A DNA stretch of 64,000 nucleotides from Schaalia sp. lx-260 (GCF_021083645.1 NZ_JAJNRQ010000003.1:186001-250000), one strand, 5' to 3'; positions 8,415 to 18,519 are shown, counted from the stretch's first letter. The notes: generated by a model not told the origin, from the sequence alone. Made by a program: numbers and translations.

Positions 8415-9839
8415 ATGACCACTCAGCCTCCTTCTTTTTCACCAGATCCTTCACGTAAACGACAGCGCCCACGCAACCCCTCCCTGGAACAGCAAAAAGA
8501 GGAAGATTTTTCACCTTCTATTCCACATTCGCTCAAAGAGTCTGATTCTCCCATCAATTCTGAGCTATCAGATCACCAGACTCTCCCTCCATCTTTTAGT
8601 CCACGTGTCGATCGTCGTGCTGTACCCGAGCGTCGTTCAATTCGTCATCAGGACACAGGTACTCCCACTTCTGATCATTGTGAATCTTCAGGTTCTCGTT
8701 CTACTCCCCTACCTGGTCAAGAAGTACCGCATCGCGTTCAAGCCACTATGCCGCCATCTTTTCAACCTGCGCGGCGCACTCCACTTACTTCCCCTCACCC
8801 TCATCCTGCACGTTCAGCCCCGGCTTCCTCCCCGCGTTTTTCAGGTTTTACACCAACAAATAGAGTTTCACCCTCTACGGTCCCTGCACGTTCACCGGGA
8901 CGTAAACGTCGTCGCTGGCCTGGCTTTTTAGTAGGTGTTTTAGTCACGGCGATACTTATTTTCGTAGGATGGCCTGCTTTTCTCATATGGGATGCAAACG
9001 CTCATTTAGAACGAGTTTCTGCGCTTTCTGCCGCCCCTGATACTCCGGGTACTACATGGTTACTTGCTGGTTCAGATTCGCGTGCTGATGGCGCTGTCAG
9101 CGACGGAGCCGAAGGGCAACGCTCAGATTCAATTGTTCTGATTCACCAAGCTCCTAACGGGCAAACGTCAATGGTTTCTATTCCACGCGACACCTACGTG
9201 GAAATACCTGAGTACGGTTGGTCAAAAATTAATGCCGCTTATTCATACGGCGGCCCTGAACTTTTAGTGCAAACCGTTGAAAAACTCACCACACTCACCG
9301 TTGACCATTATGTGGAAATCGGAATGGGCGGCGTAGCGCACATCGTTGATTCACTCGGCGGCATTGAATTATGCATGGATATGGACGTGTCAGATGAGTA
9401 CTCTCAACTGAATTGGACTGCTGGCTGTCATGTATCTGATGGAACCACGGCACTTGCTTTCTCACGGATGCGTTACGCCGATCCTCTGGGCGATATTGGT
9501 CGTACTCAACGGCAACGACAAGTTATTTCACAAACCGTAGCTACTGCCCTTTCACCTTCGACTCTTGTTCATCCTGGGCGCACCCTGTCACTTGAACGGG
9601 CAGGTTCAAGCGCTATCACTGTGGATAAAAATGCTTCTGTTCTTGATGTGGCGCGCTTATTACTTGCTTTCAAGAAAGCTCAAAAAGATCAGCTCGTCGG
9701 CGCACCACCTATTGCTTCTCTCAATGAACAAACCGCTGCAGGTTCTTCTGTGCTCCTTGTGGATACAACCGCACCGCGCTTTTTTTCTGCAATGCGTACT
9801 GGAACTTTGACCGCAGAAGACTTCATTCAAAAATTCTGA
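8415..9839 (+). CDS. LCP family ligase with long disordered cytoplasmic N-terminus
   Basis: 474 residues. Residues 1-165 are Pro/Ser/Arg-rich, without predicted structure, and repeat a loose PPSF motif (TQPPSF, LPPSFSP, MPPSFQP). A basic patch RKRRRW leads into the single membrane helix at about 168-190. The extracellular LCP domain has AGSDSRADG, RSDSIVLI, VSIPRDTY and RMRYADPLGDIGRTQRQRQ. The start lies one base past the previous LCP stop. The long cytoplasmic tail could serve as a phosphorylation or docking region for serine/threonine kinases, a role inferred only from composition. A terminator hairpin follows at 9908. Confidence 0.93.
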   Translation: MTTQPPSFSPDPSRKRQRPRNPSLEQQKEEDFSPSIPHSLKESDSPINSELSDHQTLPPSFSPRVDRRAVPERRSIRHQDTGTPTSDHCESSGSRSTPLPGQEVPHRVQATMPPSFQPARRTPLTSPHPHPARSAPASSPRFSGFTPTNRVSPSTVPARSPGRKRRRWPGFLVGVLVTAILIFVGWPAFLIWDANAHLERVSALSAAPDTPGTTWLLAGSDSRADGAVSDGAEGQRSDSIVLIHQAPNGQTSMVSIPRDTYVEIPEYGWSKINAAYSYGGPELLVQTVEKLTTLTVDHYVEIGMGGVAHIVDSLGGIELCMDMDVSDEYSQLNWTAGCHVSDGTTALAFSRMRYADPLGDIGRTQRQRQVISQTVATALSPSTLVHPGRTLSLERAGSSAITVDKNASVLDVARLLLAFKKAQKDQLVGAPPIASLNEQTAAGSSVLLVDTTAPRFFSAMRTGTLTAEDFIQKF

Positions 9840-9907
9840 TTTGATGATCTGTTCTGTCGTATTGATTCCGTTCTTTACTCAGATTATTCGGGATAGTACC
9901 GGCATAC

Positions 9908-9946
9908 AAAGAAATCCTCCGCATCAGTGACACAGAGGATTTCTTT
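9908..9946. terminator. Bidirectional terminator between LCP gene and galE
   Basis: Perfect 12-bp inverted repeat: 9908-9919 (AAAGAAATCCTC) pairs with 9935-9946, loop 15. A/T runs lie at both stem bases, suiting termination of the convergent LCP and galE transcripts. Confidence 0.8.
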
Positions 9947-9962
9947 ACGTGTAGGTAATGGA

Positions 9963-10955
9963 TTATTCCGTAGGAACAGTAATACGCCTAGGTCCTTGCT
10001 GCCATGCTTCCCATGCAGATATGAGGATGTCCTCCACGCTCTGCTGAGCTTTCCATCCAAGATCGTGAGAAATATTTTCAGCGTTACCGATGAGCTTCGG
10101 TGGATCACCTGCGCGGCGAGGCAATTCATCTACAGGAAATTCCCATCCGGAAATCCGTCGTATTCCCTCAATAATTTCTCGTACAGAGGTCCCCTCCCCT
10201 GTGCCCACATTGTAGGTGCGGTGTCCTGGTTTTCCTGATTCGAGCGCCCGCAGAGCAGCAATATGAGCATGAGCCAAATCAAGGACGTGGATGTAGTCAC
10301 GGATACAGGTCCCATCTGGTGTGGGATAGTCTGTGCCGAAGATTTTCGGTGGCTCATTTTTAGCTAATCGGTCAAGAACCATAGGAACTAAGTTCAAAAT
10401 TGCTGGATCTTCAAGGTCAACCCATCCTGTTCCGGCAACATTAAAGTAGCGTAAACCTATCCAGTTCAGCCCCCATGCACGTTCACAGTCAGCCATCATC
10501 CACTCACCGATAAGTTTTGTTTCCCCGTATGGATTAATGGGGTGGCATTGCTCATCCTCACTAACAACTTCAACGGGTGGCATCCCATACACGGCGGCAG
10601 AGGATGAGAAAATCATTCGGTCAACACCGGTTTCTCCCATAGCCATGAGGATATTTGCGAGGCCACCGATATTTTGCTGATAGTACCAAGCTGGTCGTTC
10701 TACTGACTCACCCACTTGTTTACGCGCTGCAAAATGGATAACAGCGGAAACATCCTCATCAACCATCAGATTTGCCAGCAGTGTCCGCGCTTTATCCGTA
10801 GCAATATCAACGGTTATCAGTTTTGCTCCACCTATGCGCTCTACGCGTCCCGTTGATAAGTTATCAACAACGACAACTTTTTCACCAGACTGCTCAAGCA
10901 GCCTTACCACATGCGCACCGATATAACCCGCGCCGCCAGTAACAAGAATACTCAT
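9963..10955 (-). CDS. galE: UDP-glucose 4-epimerase
   Basis: 330 residues. Interconverts UDP-galactose and UDP-glucose using bound NAD. Visible are the Rossmann loop VTGGAGYIGAHVV, VVVDNLSTG, HFAARKQVGESV, the SSSAAVYG serine and the YGETK tyrosine/lysine pair, and the RYFNVAG and GTCIRDYIHVLDLA segments. The length is normal. Weak GGAAA precedes ATG 10955. It completes the Leloir branch with galK (44922) and the beta-galactosidase operon (33980), and can also supply UDP-galactose to the surface-glycan genes next door. Confidence 0.96.
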   Translation of the reverse strand: MSILVTGGAGYIGAHVVRLLEQSGEKVVVVDNLSTGRVERIGGAKLITVDIATDKARTLLANLMVDEDVSAVIHFAARKQVGESVERPAWYYQQNIGGLANILMAMGETGVDRMIFSSSAAVYGMPPVEVVSEDEQCHPINPYGETKLIGEWMMADCERAWGLNWIGLRYFNVAGTGWVDLEDPAILNLVPMVLDRLAKNEPPKIFGTDYPTPDGTCIRDYIHVLDLAHAHIAALRALESGKPGHRTYNVGTGEGTSVREIIEGIRRISGWEFPVDELPRRAGDPPKLIGNAENISHDLGWKAQQSVEDILISAWEAWQQGPRRITVPTE

Positions 10956-11100
10956 ATTTCCAGCCTAGCGCCCTATCCCACTCTTTGCAGATAGACACAC
11001 TGAATCATATTTCTATAACACAATAATTTTCATTCGTTCAACCTGAGCGCGTACGACACATTCACATGATATATACATACTTTTTATGTCGGTACCACAC

Positions 11101-11667
11101 TCATGAGCAGGTGGACCTATCCTCATTCACTCGGTATGTAAGCGCTTCACCTTTTGCTACAGCAACAGCACGTAATTCTCTTTGGAAAGAACGCATTCTT
11201 TCACGCAAGAAAGCTGCATTTTCGTCCTGACCGGCACCTAGGATTCGTGCTGCAAGTAGCCCAGCATTACGCGCACCAGCAATCGACACCGTAGCAACCG
11301 GTACGCCCGCAGGCATTTGCACAATTGACAGAAGGGAATCCATTCCATCGACATGAGATAAAGGAACAGGAACACCAATAACCGGTAGCTCCGTTAAAGC
11401 AGCAAGCATCCCCGGTAAATGAGCTGCTCCCCCTGCGCCAGCAATGATGACACGTAACCCACGTTCTGCAGCCATACGCCCATACGCCACCATATCCTCT
11501 GGCATACGGTGCGCAGAGAGCACACCTACTTCACATGCGATGTCGAATTCTGCGAGCGCCTCCACCGCAGCACTCATCACTGACCAATCCGAATCTGACC
11601 CCATCACAACTCCAACGACAGGTTGTGCCCCTGTTGCTTTGAGCAAAAGATCCTCAGGTAAATTCAT
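11101..11667 (-). CDS. purE: N5-carboxyaminoimidazole ribonucleotide mutase
   Basis: 188 residues from ATG 11667, chosen because AAAAGGAAAAAA immediately precedes it; an ATG 13 codons upstream (11706) lacks an SD. PurE moves the carboxyl group of N5-CAIR to C4 in purine synthesis. The class I signature is clear: [24 protein letters not shown] with the catalytic His, and [15 protein letters not shown]. It lies 56 bases downstream of purK in the same direction, so the two consecutive CO2-fixing steps are probably co-expressed. Confidence 0.96.
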   Translation of the reverse strand: MNLPEDLLLKATGAQPVVGVVMGSDSDWSVMSAAVEALAEFDIACEVGVLSAHRMPEDMVAYGRMAAERGLRVIIAGAGGAAHLPGMLAALTELPVIGVPVPLSHVDGMDSLLSIVQMPAGVPVATVSIAGARNAGLLAARILGAGQDENAAFLRERMRSFQRELRAVAVAKGEALTYRVNEDRSTCS

Positions 11668-11723
11668 TTTTTTCCTTTTCGTTCGCACCGATAGATTCTT
11701 CTTCATGCCACGCTGGAATAATC

Positions 11724-12914
11724 TCAGTCTTTCTCGGTGCCGCTGTTTGCAGCTTTGTCACTATGACCAGCTAAAGCTTCAACCGCGCGTATAGCGAGGT
11801 CACGTGCGCGGGCAGGGTCTTTATCCACCACATTTACGTGACCAAGTTTACGGCCCGGTCGCACTTCTTTCCCATAGAGATGAACACGCACAGCAGGGTC
11901 CACCGCTAAAGCTTCCGGCAGTGCGCGCGCAGGCTCAGGTAGCTCTGATCCCAGAAGATTCGCCATCACCGTCACGCAGTCAGGTCGAAGCATATCTGTG
12001 CTACCAAGTGGAAGGTCTAAAACTGCGCGAATGTGTTGTTCAAATTGGCTGGTCACAGAGCCATCAATGGTCCAGTGCCCTGAATTATGCGGGCGCATCG
12101 CTAATTCATTTACCAGCAATTTCATACCTTTATCTGTGGAAACAACGAAAAGTTCCACTGCAAGTACTCCGGTCACGTCAAGCGCCTCAGCGATTGTGCG
12201 TCCAATTTTTATGCCAGTTTCCATGAGATCAGCAGAAAGTCCCTGTGCAGGAGCAGTCACAATTGAGCACACCCCGTGCGCTTGTTCAGTGGTGGCCAGA
12301 GGCCATGAACGTATTTCTCCTGAGGGCCTACGTGCCAAAAGAGCCGCAGCTTCAGCGATAAAAGGAACTTTTTCTTCTGCAAGGAGCGGTTTCCCGCGCG
12401 CTAACCAGTCATCAATGTCATGGGTTGCCTTTATGAGGCGCACACCGTGACCGTCATAGCCACCTGTCGGTGTTTTGACGATCAGGGGCCAGCCTACTTT
12501 TTGCGCGAAAGATTCCAGTTCGTCAGCCGTGGTGATTTCAGCCCAGCGGGGGCATGGGATTCCCAGCTGTGTGAGTTTTTTCCTCATGGCGATTTTGTCT
12601 TGCGCATAAAGGAGCGCCGAGGCACTGGGATGGATTGGCAGGCCCTCTGGAAGATCAGTGAGGATATCTTGTCCAATATGTTCGTGTTCAAATGTTAAAG
12701 CGTCAGCGCCGTAAATGAGTGCCTCTACATCACGTATCTGTGTTGGACTACCCACGGGCGCGTCAACAACCACTTGCCCAGTGGATCCATCGGGACTTTC
12801 CACAAGGGGACGCAAGTCTATTCCTAGCGCTATAGCGCTTTCTTGCATCATGCGGGCAAGCTGGCCTCCACCAATAACAGCGAGGACAGGACGTGTGCAA
12901 AGATGTTGATCCAC
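11724..12914 (-). CDS. purK: N5-carboxyaminoimidazole ribonucleotide synthase
   Basis: 396 residues of the ATP-grasp family. It carboxylates AIR with bicarbonate and ATP. Residues 10-25 hold the N-terminal AIR-binding [15 protein letters not shown]; the ATP-grasp core shows [10 protein letters not shown], the glycine loop [23 protein letters not shown] and the metal-binding late segment [18 protein letters not shown]. The length is normal. It is first in a purK-purE unit. The upstream 140 bases show no riboswitch-like element to my reading. Confidence 0.96.
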   Translation of the reverse strand: MDQHLCTRPVLAVIGGGQLARMMQESAIALGIDLRPLVESPDGSTGQVVVDAPVGSPTQIRDVEALIYGADALTFEHEHIGQDILTDLPEGLPIHPSASALLYAQDKIAMRKKLTQLGIPCPRWAEITTADELESFAQKVGWPLIVKTPTGGYDGHGVRLIKATHDIDDWLARGKPLLAEEKVPFIAEAAALLARRPSGEIRSWPLATTEQAHGVCSIVTAPAQGLSADLMETGIKIGRTIAEALDVTGVLAVELFVVSTDKGMKLLVNELAMRPHNSGHWTIDGSVTSQFEQHIRAVLDLPLGSTDMLRPDCVTVMANLLGSELPEPARALPEALAVDPAVRVHLYGKEVRPGRKLGHVNVVDKDPARARDLAIRAVEALAGHSDKAANSGTEKD

Positions 12915-13054
12915 TCTCCCACTTTATCGCGCTTGTCATGTAACGGTAAGTAAAGCTCATTGTGAGACACAGATAAGCCAGTGGCTCATGAGCATAATCA
13001 TTGAGTCTGTAGGCTTTTGCAGGTGTCACTGAGCGCACAGTGAAAATGCTCTTT

Positions 13055-14380
13055 TTAGAATCGTCGTGACCGTCGCCCCATAGAAACAAGAGGACCCACT
13101 GGCATCACACGGTTAGGATCAAGCGAGGCCGGAACTGCGGCAAGTGAAAGACGGAAAATCGGTGGCTGAGCCTGAGCGAGTTCTAAACGCCCTCCCATAG
13201 CATTTGTGAGGTCTTTCGCCAGTGCTAAACCAATTCCTGTTGAACCGTGTCCAGATATTCCATATTCAAAGATTTCCGCAGAAAAATCAGGATCAATTCC
13301 TTGTCCCTCATCGGATACATCAATAACCACACCACGCTTATTTGAGGAACGTCGAGCAATAACGCGAGTTATCCCCTCACCGTAGTTCAACGAGTTTTCA
13401 ATGAGGGTAGCAAGCACTTGACCAAGTTTGGCGTTATCTGCCAAAAGAGGACATTCAGCCTCATCAGTAAATACGAGGGAGCGACCAGCATTTTCAAATG
13501 TGTTTTCCCATTCTTCGCGCTGCGTATTAAATACTTCGAGGATATGAATAGCCTCTGTACGACCTCCTCCGCGGGCATTTGCGTCAAGTAAATCCGTGAG
13601 AACACCTGTGAGACGTTCAACTTGTTCAAGGCATGAATGTACTTCTTCACGTACTTCATCCTGCGTAGTAATCAGTTCGATTTCTTCTAGGCGCATCGAT
13701 AAAGCTGTCAATGGAGTACGCAACTGATGTGAGGCATCGGCGGCAAATTGTCGTTCAGCAGCCAGACGTCCTGCCATACGTTCACCGGTACGAACGAGTT
13801 CTTCTTGGACGAGGTCAATTTCTTCTATGCCAGAGGGTTTGACTCGTGCCCGCACATGCCCTGACCCAATTTGCTCAGCTTGGGCGGATAGGTAAATGAG
13901 AGGGGCAGAGAGCTTACGTGAGAAACGATTAGCCATAATCCAGCCGACGATGAGGGAAAAAACTACTCCGCCCAAGAAAAGCAGGCACACATAAAAAATT
14001 TTTTCAATCGCAGGATAGGCTGATACATCCATACGCACACGAATATGAGTGGAAGATACTGTGGAGGAGGTTAGTCGTAGTCCTGTGTGCGGCGTGCCTG
14101 CTGTAATTACTTGCCCTTTGGGTAGGACCACACGGGTCCACGCACTCATCGGATCTTCCTTTGAGGGAAGTGTCCACGCTTCAATTGTTGTTTCGGTGAT
14201 CTCGTGTCCCAGTTGGATACGACGTTCCAGCGCACGCACCAGTGAGGTGACCCGCGTATCCAATGCGCGTTGTTCAGAATGCCATTGAAAAACAGAGGCC
14301 GCGAAAGCGCCGGGAATCCCTAAAAGTAGTGCTACTACTGTGACGGCCGTCAGAATCATACGAACGGTTCTTTTGCGCAT
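13055..14380 (-). CDS. Two-component sensor histidine kinase
   Basis: 441 residues. Membrane helices at about 8-28 and 125-147 enclose a sensor region of about 95 residues. HAMP follows, then HisKA with FAADASHQLRTPLTAL (phospho-His near residue 219) and HATPase_c with NSLNYGEG (N box), DEGQGID (G1) and HGSTGIGLALA (G2). AGGAGG at the ideal distance supports ATG 14380. It is the second gene after the response regulator at 14479, with a hairpin in the 98-base gap between them. The signal is unknown. The C-terminal tail is basic. Confidence 0.95.
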   Translation of the reverse strand: MRKRTVRMILTAVTVVALLLGIPGAFAASVFQWHSEQRALDTRVTSLVRALERRIQLGHEITETTIEAWTLPSKEDPMSAWTRVVLPKGQVITAGTPHTGLRLTSSTVSSTHIRVRMDVSAYPAIEKIFYVCLLFLGGVVFSLIVGWIMANRFSRKLSAPLIYLSAQAEQIGSGHVRARVKPSGIEEIDLVQEELVRTGERMAGRLAAERQFAADASHQLRTPLTALSMRLEEIELITTQDEVREEVHSCLEQVERLTGVLTDLLDANARGGGRTEAIHILEVFNTQREEWENTFENAGRSLVFTDEAECPLLADNAKLGQVLATLIENSLNYGEGITRVIARRSSNKRGVVIDVSDEGQGIDPDFSAEIFEYGISGHGSTGIGLALAKDLTNAMGGRLELAQAQPPIFRLSLAAVPASLDPNRVMPVGPLVSMGRRSRRF

Positions 14381-14438
14381 TCTTTCCTCCTGCTGGGGTG
14401 CGCCACACTATAGCTATGCGGGTACCGGTAATACACGA

Positions 14439-14462
14439 AAGCTCGGCTTTTGAGCCGAGCTT
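14439..14462 (-). terminator. Hairpin between response-regulator and kinase genes (partial terminator?)
   Basis: Perfect 9-bp stem 14439-14447 (AAGCTCGGC) with 14454-14462, 6-base loop. It lies between regulator stop and kinase start on the minus strand, and no long T run follows. It may reduce kinase expression or protect the regulator mRNA end. Confidence 0.6.
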
Positions 14463-14478
14463 ACGCATTAAAAGTATG

Positions 14479-15159
14479 TTATCGACTGGCTTTCTCGAAA
14501 CGGAAACCCATTCCTCGTACAGTGGCAATGTAGCGAGGATCAGCAGCATCGTCACCGAGTTTGCGTCGTAACCATGACACGTGCATATCAAGAGTCTTGG
14601 TTGAGCCTGCTGGATCAGAACCCCAGACTTCGCGCATCAAAATATCGCGTTCAACAACGTTGCCGGCTTCACGGACAAGGACACGAAGTAAATCAAATTC
14701 TTTAGCGGTGAGTTGAAGTTCCTGATCGGCTATAAAAGCTCGATGAGCATGGACATCTACCCGCACGTCTTGCGCGCATAGGTCCGTTTCTGGTGTCTCA
14801 CCCACTGTGCGACGCAGTAAAGCACGTACACGTGCCAACAATTCAGCAAGCCTAAATGGTTTAGTCACATAGTCATCTGCACCCGCATCAAGGCCAACAA
14901 CCATATCAACTTCATCTGTTCGGGCTGTCAAAATAAGAATAGGAGTTGCCCGACCGGCCGCACGGATCTCACGCGCAACTTCAAGACCGTCCATATCAGG
15001 CAGGCCTAGGTCAAGAACTACAAGATCAGCACCGTCAACTTCATTTAGGGCACCTCGACCCGTGCCATGCGCACGCACGTCGTAACCTTCTCGTCCGAGC
15101 GCACGAGCAAGTGGTTCGGCGATTGCTGGATCATCCTCAACAAGAAGCACTATAGTCAC
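14479..15159 (-). CDS. OmpR/PhoB-family response regulator
   Basis: 226 residues starting at GTG 15159, with TAGGAT a few bases upstream. The receiver domain (1-118) has the acidic pair D9-D10, phosphoacceptor D50 in VVLDLGLPDMDG, T78 and K100 (DDYVTKPF). The DNA-binding winged helix (130-226) shows LTAKEFDLLRVLV, ERDILMREVWG, DMHVSWLRRKLG and the wing IATVRGMGFRF. It is the first gene of the pair with the kinase at 13055. Its targets are unknown. Confidence 0.96.
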   Translation of the reverse strand: MTIVLLVEDDPAIAEPLARALGREGYDVRAHGTGRGALNEVDGADLVVLDLGLPDMDGLEVAREIRAAGRATPILILTARTDEVDMVVGLDAGADDYVTKPFRLAELLARVRALLRRTVGETPETDLCAQDVRVDVHAHRAFIADQELQLTAKEFDLLRVLVREAGNVVERDILMREVWGSDPAGSTKTLDMHVSWLRRKLGDDAADPRYIATVRGMGFRFEKASR

Positions 15160-15273
15160 GTAGCTATCCTATACTATTACCTGATAAAACTTTCATATTT
15201 TTTGACCTTTTCACTCCCTTTTGCTCACATAGTAAAATTGTGAAACAGAGGGAAAATGCCATAAAAATTCAGA

Positions 15274-16437
15274 TCATTGTGTCCGATGTTCAGAAACCAC
15301 ATAGGGCGCGATCGTTCCAAAGCCTCGCAATTGAGCGCTGGGAAATTCTTCCAAGTGGTACCCATCCCCACCTTGCCCTGCAGCAATTGCCGCGGCAGTT
15401 GTCGGGTCGGTCAAAATTTTTCCCACGGGCGCGATATCCACTAAACGTGATGCCAAATTCACCGTTGGCCCAAAAACATCACCTGAACGCGAAAAGACAT
15501 CGCCTCGAACAAAAGAGGCACGCACAGGCAAAATCTCATCATCTGCACTCAAACGTTCAACCAGATCCATTGCCACTTTCAGACCCGTAGGTAAATCATC
15601 AGCGATGTATAAAACAGCATCACCAATCATTTTGACAACCCTACCGCCGGCCTCAGTTACAGCCGTTCGACATGCGTCCTCAAAATGTCCAATGAGATCA
15701 ACAAGCGCTCCACCTAAAATCGTTGACGAGGAAGTGTAGGAGACCATATCAACAAAACCTAAAGAACGATTCAGCGGGAATCGGGCGCGCATATCATCAC
15801 CGCTACGCTTGGATATTTCTTTTTCAGTACGAGTAAGTAGTGCCTCTAATTGCCGTTGCCACGAGTGCGTAAACATTTTTTCAAAGACGGCGACTTTTTC
15901 CTGCATTGTTCGCAAAACAACTTCACGTGCCTGCGTATCATTCACACTCATCCGTCGCACAACATCATCAACCAAGGCTTCCACTTGCCATAGGCCTAAT
16001 CGATCGGCAAGATGCGCATTTGCACGCAGAAGCGACCTGCTTGTTGACCTATCAATAGCACCTGATTGCAAAAGATCAGCCCACAATGCGTAGACCGTTA
16101 AATCTCGCTGAGTAAAAGCAACCGCACATTCATCACGCACAGGAAAACCCATATGCGCCCAATAATCACATACAGCTTCGATGCTACTACCCGTACATGA
16201 CGCTAGATCTTGGGCACTATATACCGGTGTACCGCCACGCAACCATTGAGATATTTCTGAAGTCAGTGACTCCTGCTCACAGTTTTTATTGTGAGTATTT
16301 TCGGGCACTTCCACATCATGCAGATAGGAGGATTTCATATGGGTCTGGAGGGTTTCAGAGGCTGATGTATCCATAGGCACTGGGGCAGAGACAGCAGTCG
16401 CGTGCGCACTTTCAGCGGGTGCAACGAAAGAACTCAT
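15274..16437 (-). CDS. Soluble class III adenylate cyclase with N-terminal regulatory domain
   Basis: 387 residues from ATG 16437, the first ATG in frame; TTG 16533 would add 32 residues. No membrane segment is visible. A low-complexity leader of about 45 residues is followed by a helical domain (about 50-215) resembling the regulatory half of Rv1264-like cyclases (PVYSAQDLASCTGSS, LLRANAHLADRLGLWQVEALVDDVVRR). The catalytic domain (about 218-387) holds metal aspartates in GFVDMVSYT and KMIGDAVLYIA. The lysine of VVKMIGD and aspartate of SGDVFGP fit ATP specificity, and VNLASRL gives the transition-state Asn and Arg. Cyclic AMP production is thus likely. The regulatory input is inferred only by resemblance. 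Confidence 0.88.
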   Translation of the reverse strand: MSSFVAPAESAHATAVSAPVPMDTSASETLQTHMKSSYLHDVEVPENTHNKNCEQESLTSEISQWLRGGTPVYSAQDLASCTGSSIEAVCDYWAHMGFPVRDECAVAFTQRDLTVYALWADLLQSGAIDRSTSRSLLRANAHLADRLGLWQVEALVDDVVRRMSVNDTQAREVVLRTMQEKVAVFEKMFTHSWQRQLEALLTRTEKEISKRSGDDMRARFPLNRSLGFVDMVSYTSSSTILGGALVDLIGHFEDACRTAVTEAGGRVVKMIGDAVLYIADDLPTGLKVAMDLVERLSADDEILPVRASFVRGDVFSRSGDVFGPTVNLASRLVDIAPVGKILTDPTTAAAIAAGQGGDGYHLEEFPSAQLRGFGTIAPYVVSEHRTQ

Positions 16438-16656
16438 GTCCTCACGCTGTTTTTCATACACAGCAGTGCCAGAGGGCAAAAGTTCTCTAAAATGGTCACA
16501 CCGTTGGGTGTTCACAGGTACCCACACCTCCAAAGTGTGTCAGCTATCACTCTCCAGTGTAATGCAACTCACGCATATTATCATCTTGGTGATCCAGTTC
16601 GTCATATTTCATGCCACCTCATCACACTTTTTTACATAATCAGAGACAATACTTCT

Positions 16657-17379
16657 ATGCGCCTTGTACTTGCCTCACGCTCACCTGCACGTCGTAGCAC
16701 TTTGATACATGCAGGTATTACTCCCATTGTCCGAATATCTGACATCGACGAAGATGCTGTTCTTCGCCAGCTTCCAGGCGGTCGGGCTTTTAGCGGCGGG
16801 AACACGACCCCAGCAGATGAAGTAAGCATACTCGCACAAGAAAAATGCATGGCGGTTGTTTCTATACTCTGCCACCCACAAACAGATCATGCGCCAGAAA
16901 ATCCAGAGGATCTGAACGATATACCTGCACATGAGAAATTACTGGTTGTTGGCTGCGACTCCATGCTTGAAATAGATGGGAAAATGGCAGGTAAGCCACA
17001 TGCCCCCGATATTGCTCGGGAACGTATCCGTCATATGCGCCGCACGCAAGCCACACTGTGGACCGGACATCACCTAGCATTACTTAGCGAAACTCGAACG
17101 AATGGTCACCGTGACCTCATCGGTTATAAGACCGCAAGTGCTTCCACCTTGGTTCATTTTGGCGATATAAGTGATGCAGAGATCGACGCCTATGTTGATT
17201 CAGGCGAACCATTACATGTTGCCGGTTCTTTCACAATCGATGGACTTGGAGGGCCTTTCATCACAGGCGTGGAAGGTGACCATCACAGCGTCGTTGGCAT
17301 TTCTTTACCTCTGCTGCGTTCTCTTGCCAACGAACTCGGTGTTTTCTGGCCCGATTTGTGGGATCACCGTCGCCAATAG
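16657..17379 (+). CDS. maf: Maf family nucleoside triphosphate pyrophosphatase
   Basis: 240 residues from ATG 16657. Maf proteins hydrolyse non-canonical or methylated NTPs and affect septum formation. The start has the family signature LVLASRSPARRSTL, then SDIDED, the catalytic VVGCDSMLEIDGKMAGKP, RIRHMRRTQATLWTGH, and a YVDSGEPLHVAGSFTIDGLG segment near the end. It is longer than the usual 190-210 because of an extra loop of about 30 residues after the QEKCMAVVS helix. The open frame extends upstream of 16657, but that part has no family similarity. It is divergent from the cyclase gene across 219 bases. Confidence 0.92.
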   Translation: MRLVLASRSPARRSTLIHAGITPIVRISDIDEDAVLRQLPGGRAFSGGNTTPADEVSILAQEKCMAVVSILCHPQTDHAPENPEDLNDIPAHEKLLVVGCDSMLEIDGKMAGKPHAPDIARERIRHMRRTQATLWTGHHLALLSETRTNGHRDLIGYKTASASTLVHFGDISDAEIDAYVDSGEPLHVAGSFTIDGLGGPFITGVEGDHHSVVGISLPLLRSLANELGVFWPDLWDHRRQ

Positions 17380-17535
17380 GCAATGGCATATCTCCACGAT
17401 ATTCTGTTCGAAAGGCGGCCTGCTCAATACCTCCACATGCAGAGTCCACCCCTCTTTGCTCTTGCGCGTACACGAAAGATGGCCACGGTATGGAATAAAC
17501 AGGCCTATCCTGAGCCTCTCTCATAAAGTGAGGGG

Positions 17536-18519
17536 ATGGATACAACGAAAGCATGGGGTATTGGCCTGGCAACAGTCACACTCAGTGGATGTACTTTAGA
17601 TGTCTGGTTTCCTGACCCGCACCTTGGTGAACGTCCAGAAAATGGGGACGCACAGCTTCTTGACACGCTCAGCACACTGCAAAAAACAGATGATGCTCGA
17701 CGTGTGCGTACCACGGTAGTTGTGTGCAGCACTGATTTAGAAGATCAACCCCAATCCACCGCAGATGCTTACCTGCGACTACATTTGCTGTCCCATCGGC
17801 TTGTTCAACCCAACACAATTAATCTTGATGGCATTTTTTCACGCCTACCCAACGTTGTCTGGACTTCTGTTGGCCCCTGCCCAGTAGAAGATTTCGAAGA
17901 AACACGTTTACGTCTGCGCGCACATTTAGGTCACCCTGTCACCGTCATGGGTGTGGATAAATTCCCACCAATGGTCAACTATGTCCTTCCTTCCGGTGTA
18001 CGTATTGCCGATGGAGCTAAAGTCCGTTTAGGCGCACATTTAGCCGAAGGCACAACAGTGATGCACGCAGGATTCGTCAATTTCAATGCAGGAACTCTTG
18101 GACGTTCCATGGTGGAAGGCCGTATTTCACAAGGCGTTGTCATTGATGATGGATCTGATGTTGGTGGCGGGGCATCCACAATGGGCACGTTATCCGGTGG
18201 AGGTAAAGAACGGGTGCGTTTAGGTAAGCGTTGCCTTTTGGGAGCAAATTCTGGTCTAGGTATTCCACTAGGGGATGATTGTGTTGTTGAAGCTGGCCTA
18301 TATTTGACGGCAGGAACAAAAGTCACTCTTATGCCTTCAGGTGGAGTTATCCCTAATGCGCATGGTCTTTTCGCTGAGCCACGCACCGTGTCGGCGCGTG
18401 AATTAGCTGGCGCTTCCAATGTTTTGTTCCGCCGTAATTCACTCTCTGGTCGCGTCGAGGCTCTGGCGCGTGGTGGTCATGGCATCGTTTTGAATGATGA
18501 GTTGCATTCGACAAACTGA
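17536..18519 (+). CDS. dapD: Tetrahydrodipicolinate N-succinyltransferase (actinobacterial type)
   Basis: 327 residues. Succinylates tetrahydrodipicolinate in the diaminopimelate/lysine pathway. The sequence matches the long actinobacterial DapD (Mycobacterium Rv1201c class), opening [26 protein letters not shown], and a left-handed beta-helix region (about 150-290) of hexapeptide turns such as [27 protein letters not shown] and [21 protein letters not shown] directly abuts ATG 17536. DapC, the next succinyl-pathway enzyme, is encoded nearby at 20110. The gene is convergent with gltA, with a strong shared terminator between them. Confidence 0.96.
   Translation: MDTTKAWGIGLATVTLSGCTLDVWFPDPHLGERPENGDAQLLDTLSTLQKTDDARRVRTTVVVCSTDLEDQPQSTADAYLRLHLLSHRLVQPNTINLDGIFSRLPNVVWTSVGPCPVEDFEETRLRLRAHLGHPVTVMGVDKFPPMVNYVLPSGVRIADGAKVRLGAHLAEGTTVMHAGFVNFNAGTLGRSMVEGRISQGVVIDDGSDVGGGASTMGTLSGGGKERVRLGKRCLLGANSGLGIPLGDDCVVEAGLYLTAGTKVTLMPSGGVIPNAHGLFAEPRTVSARELAGASNVLFRRNSLSGRVEALARGGHGIVLNDELHSTN

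Noticed and set aside
16402-16656. Upstream in-frame extension of maf (85 codons)
   Set aside because: It overlaps the start of the divergent cyclase gene and has no Maf similarity; the family signature begins exactly at ATG 16657.
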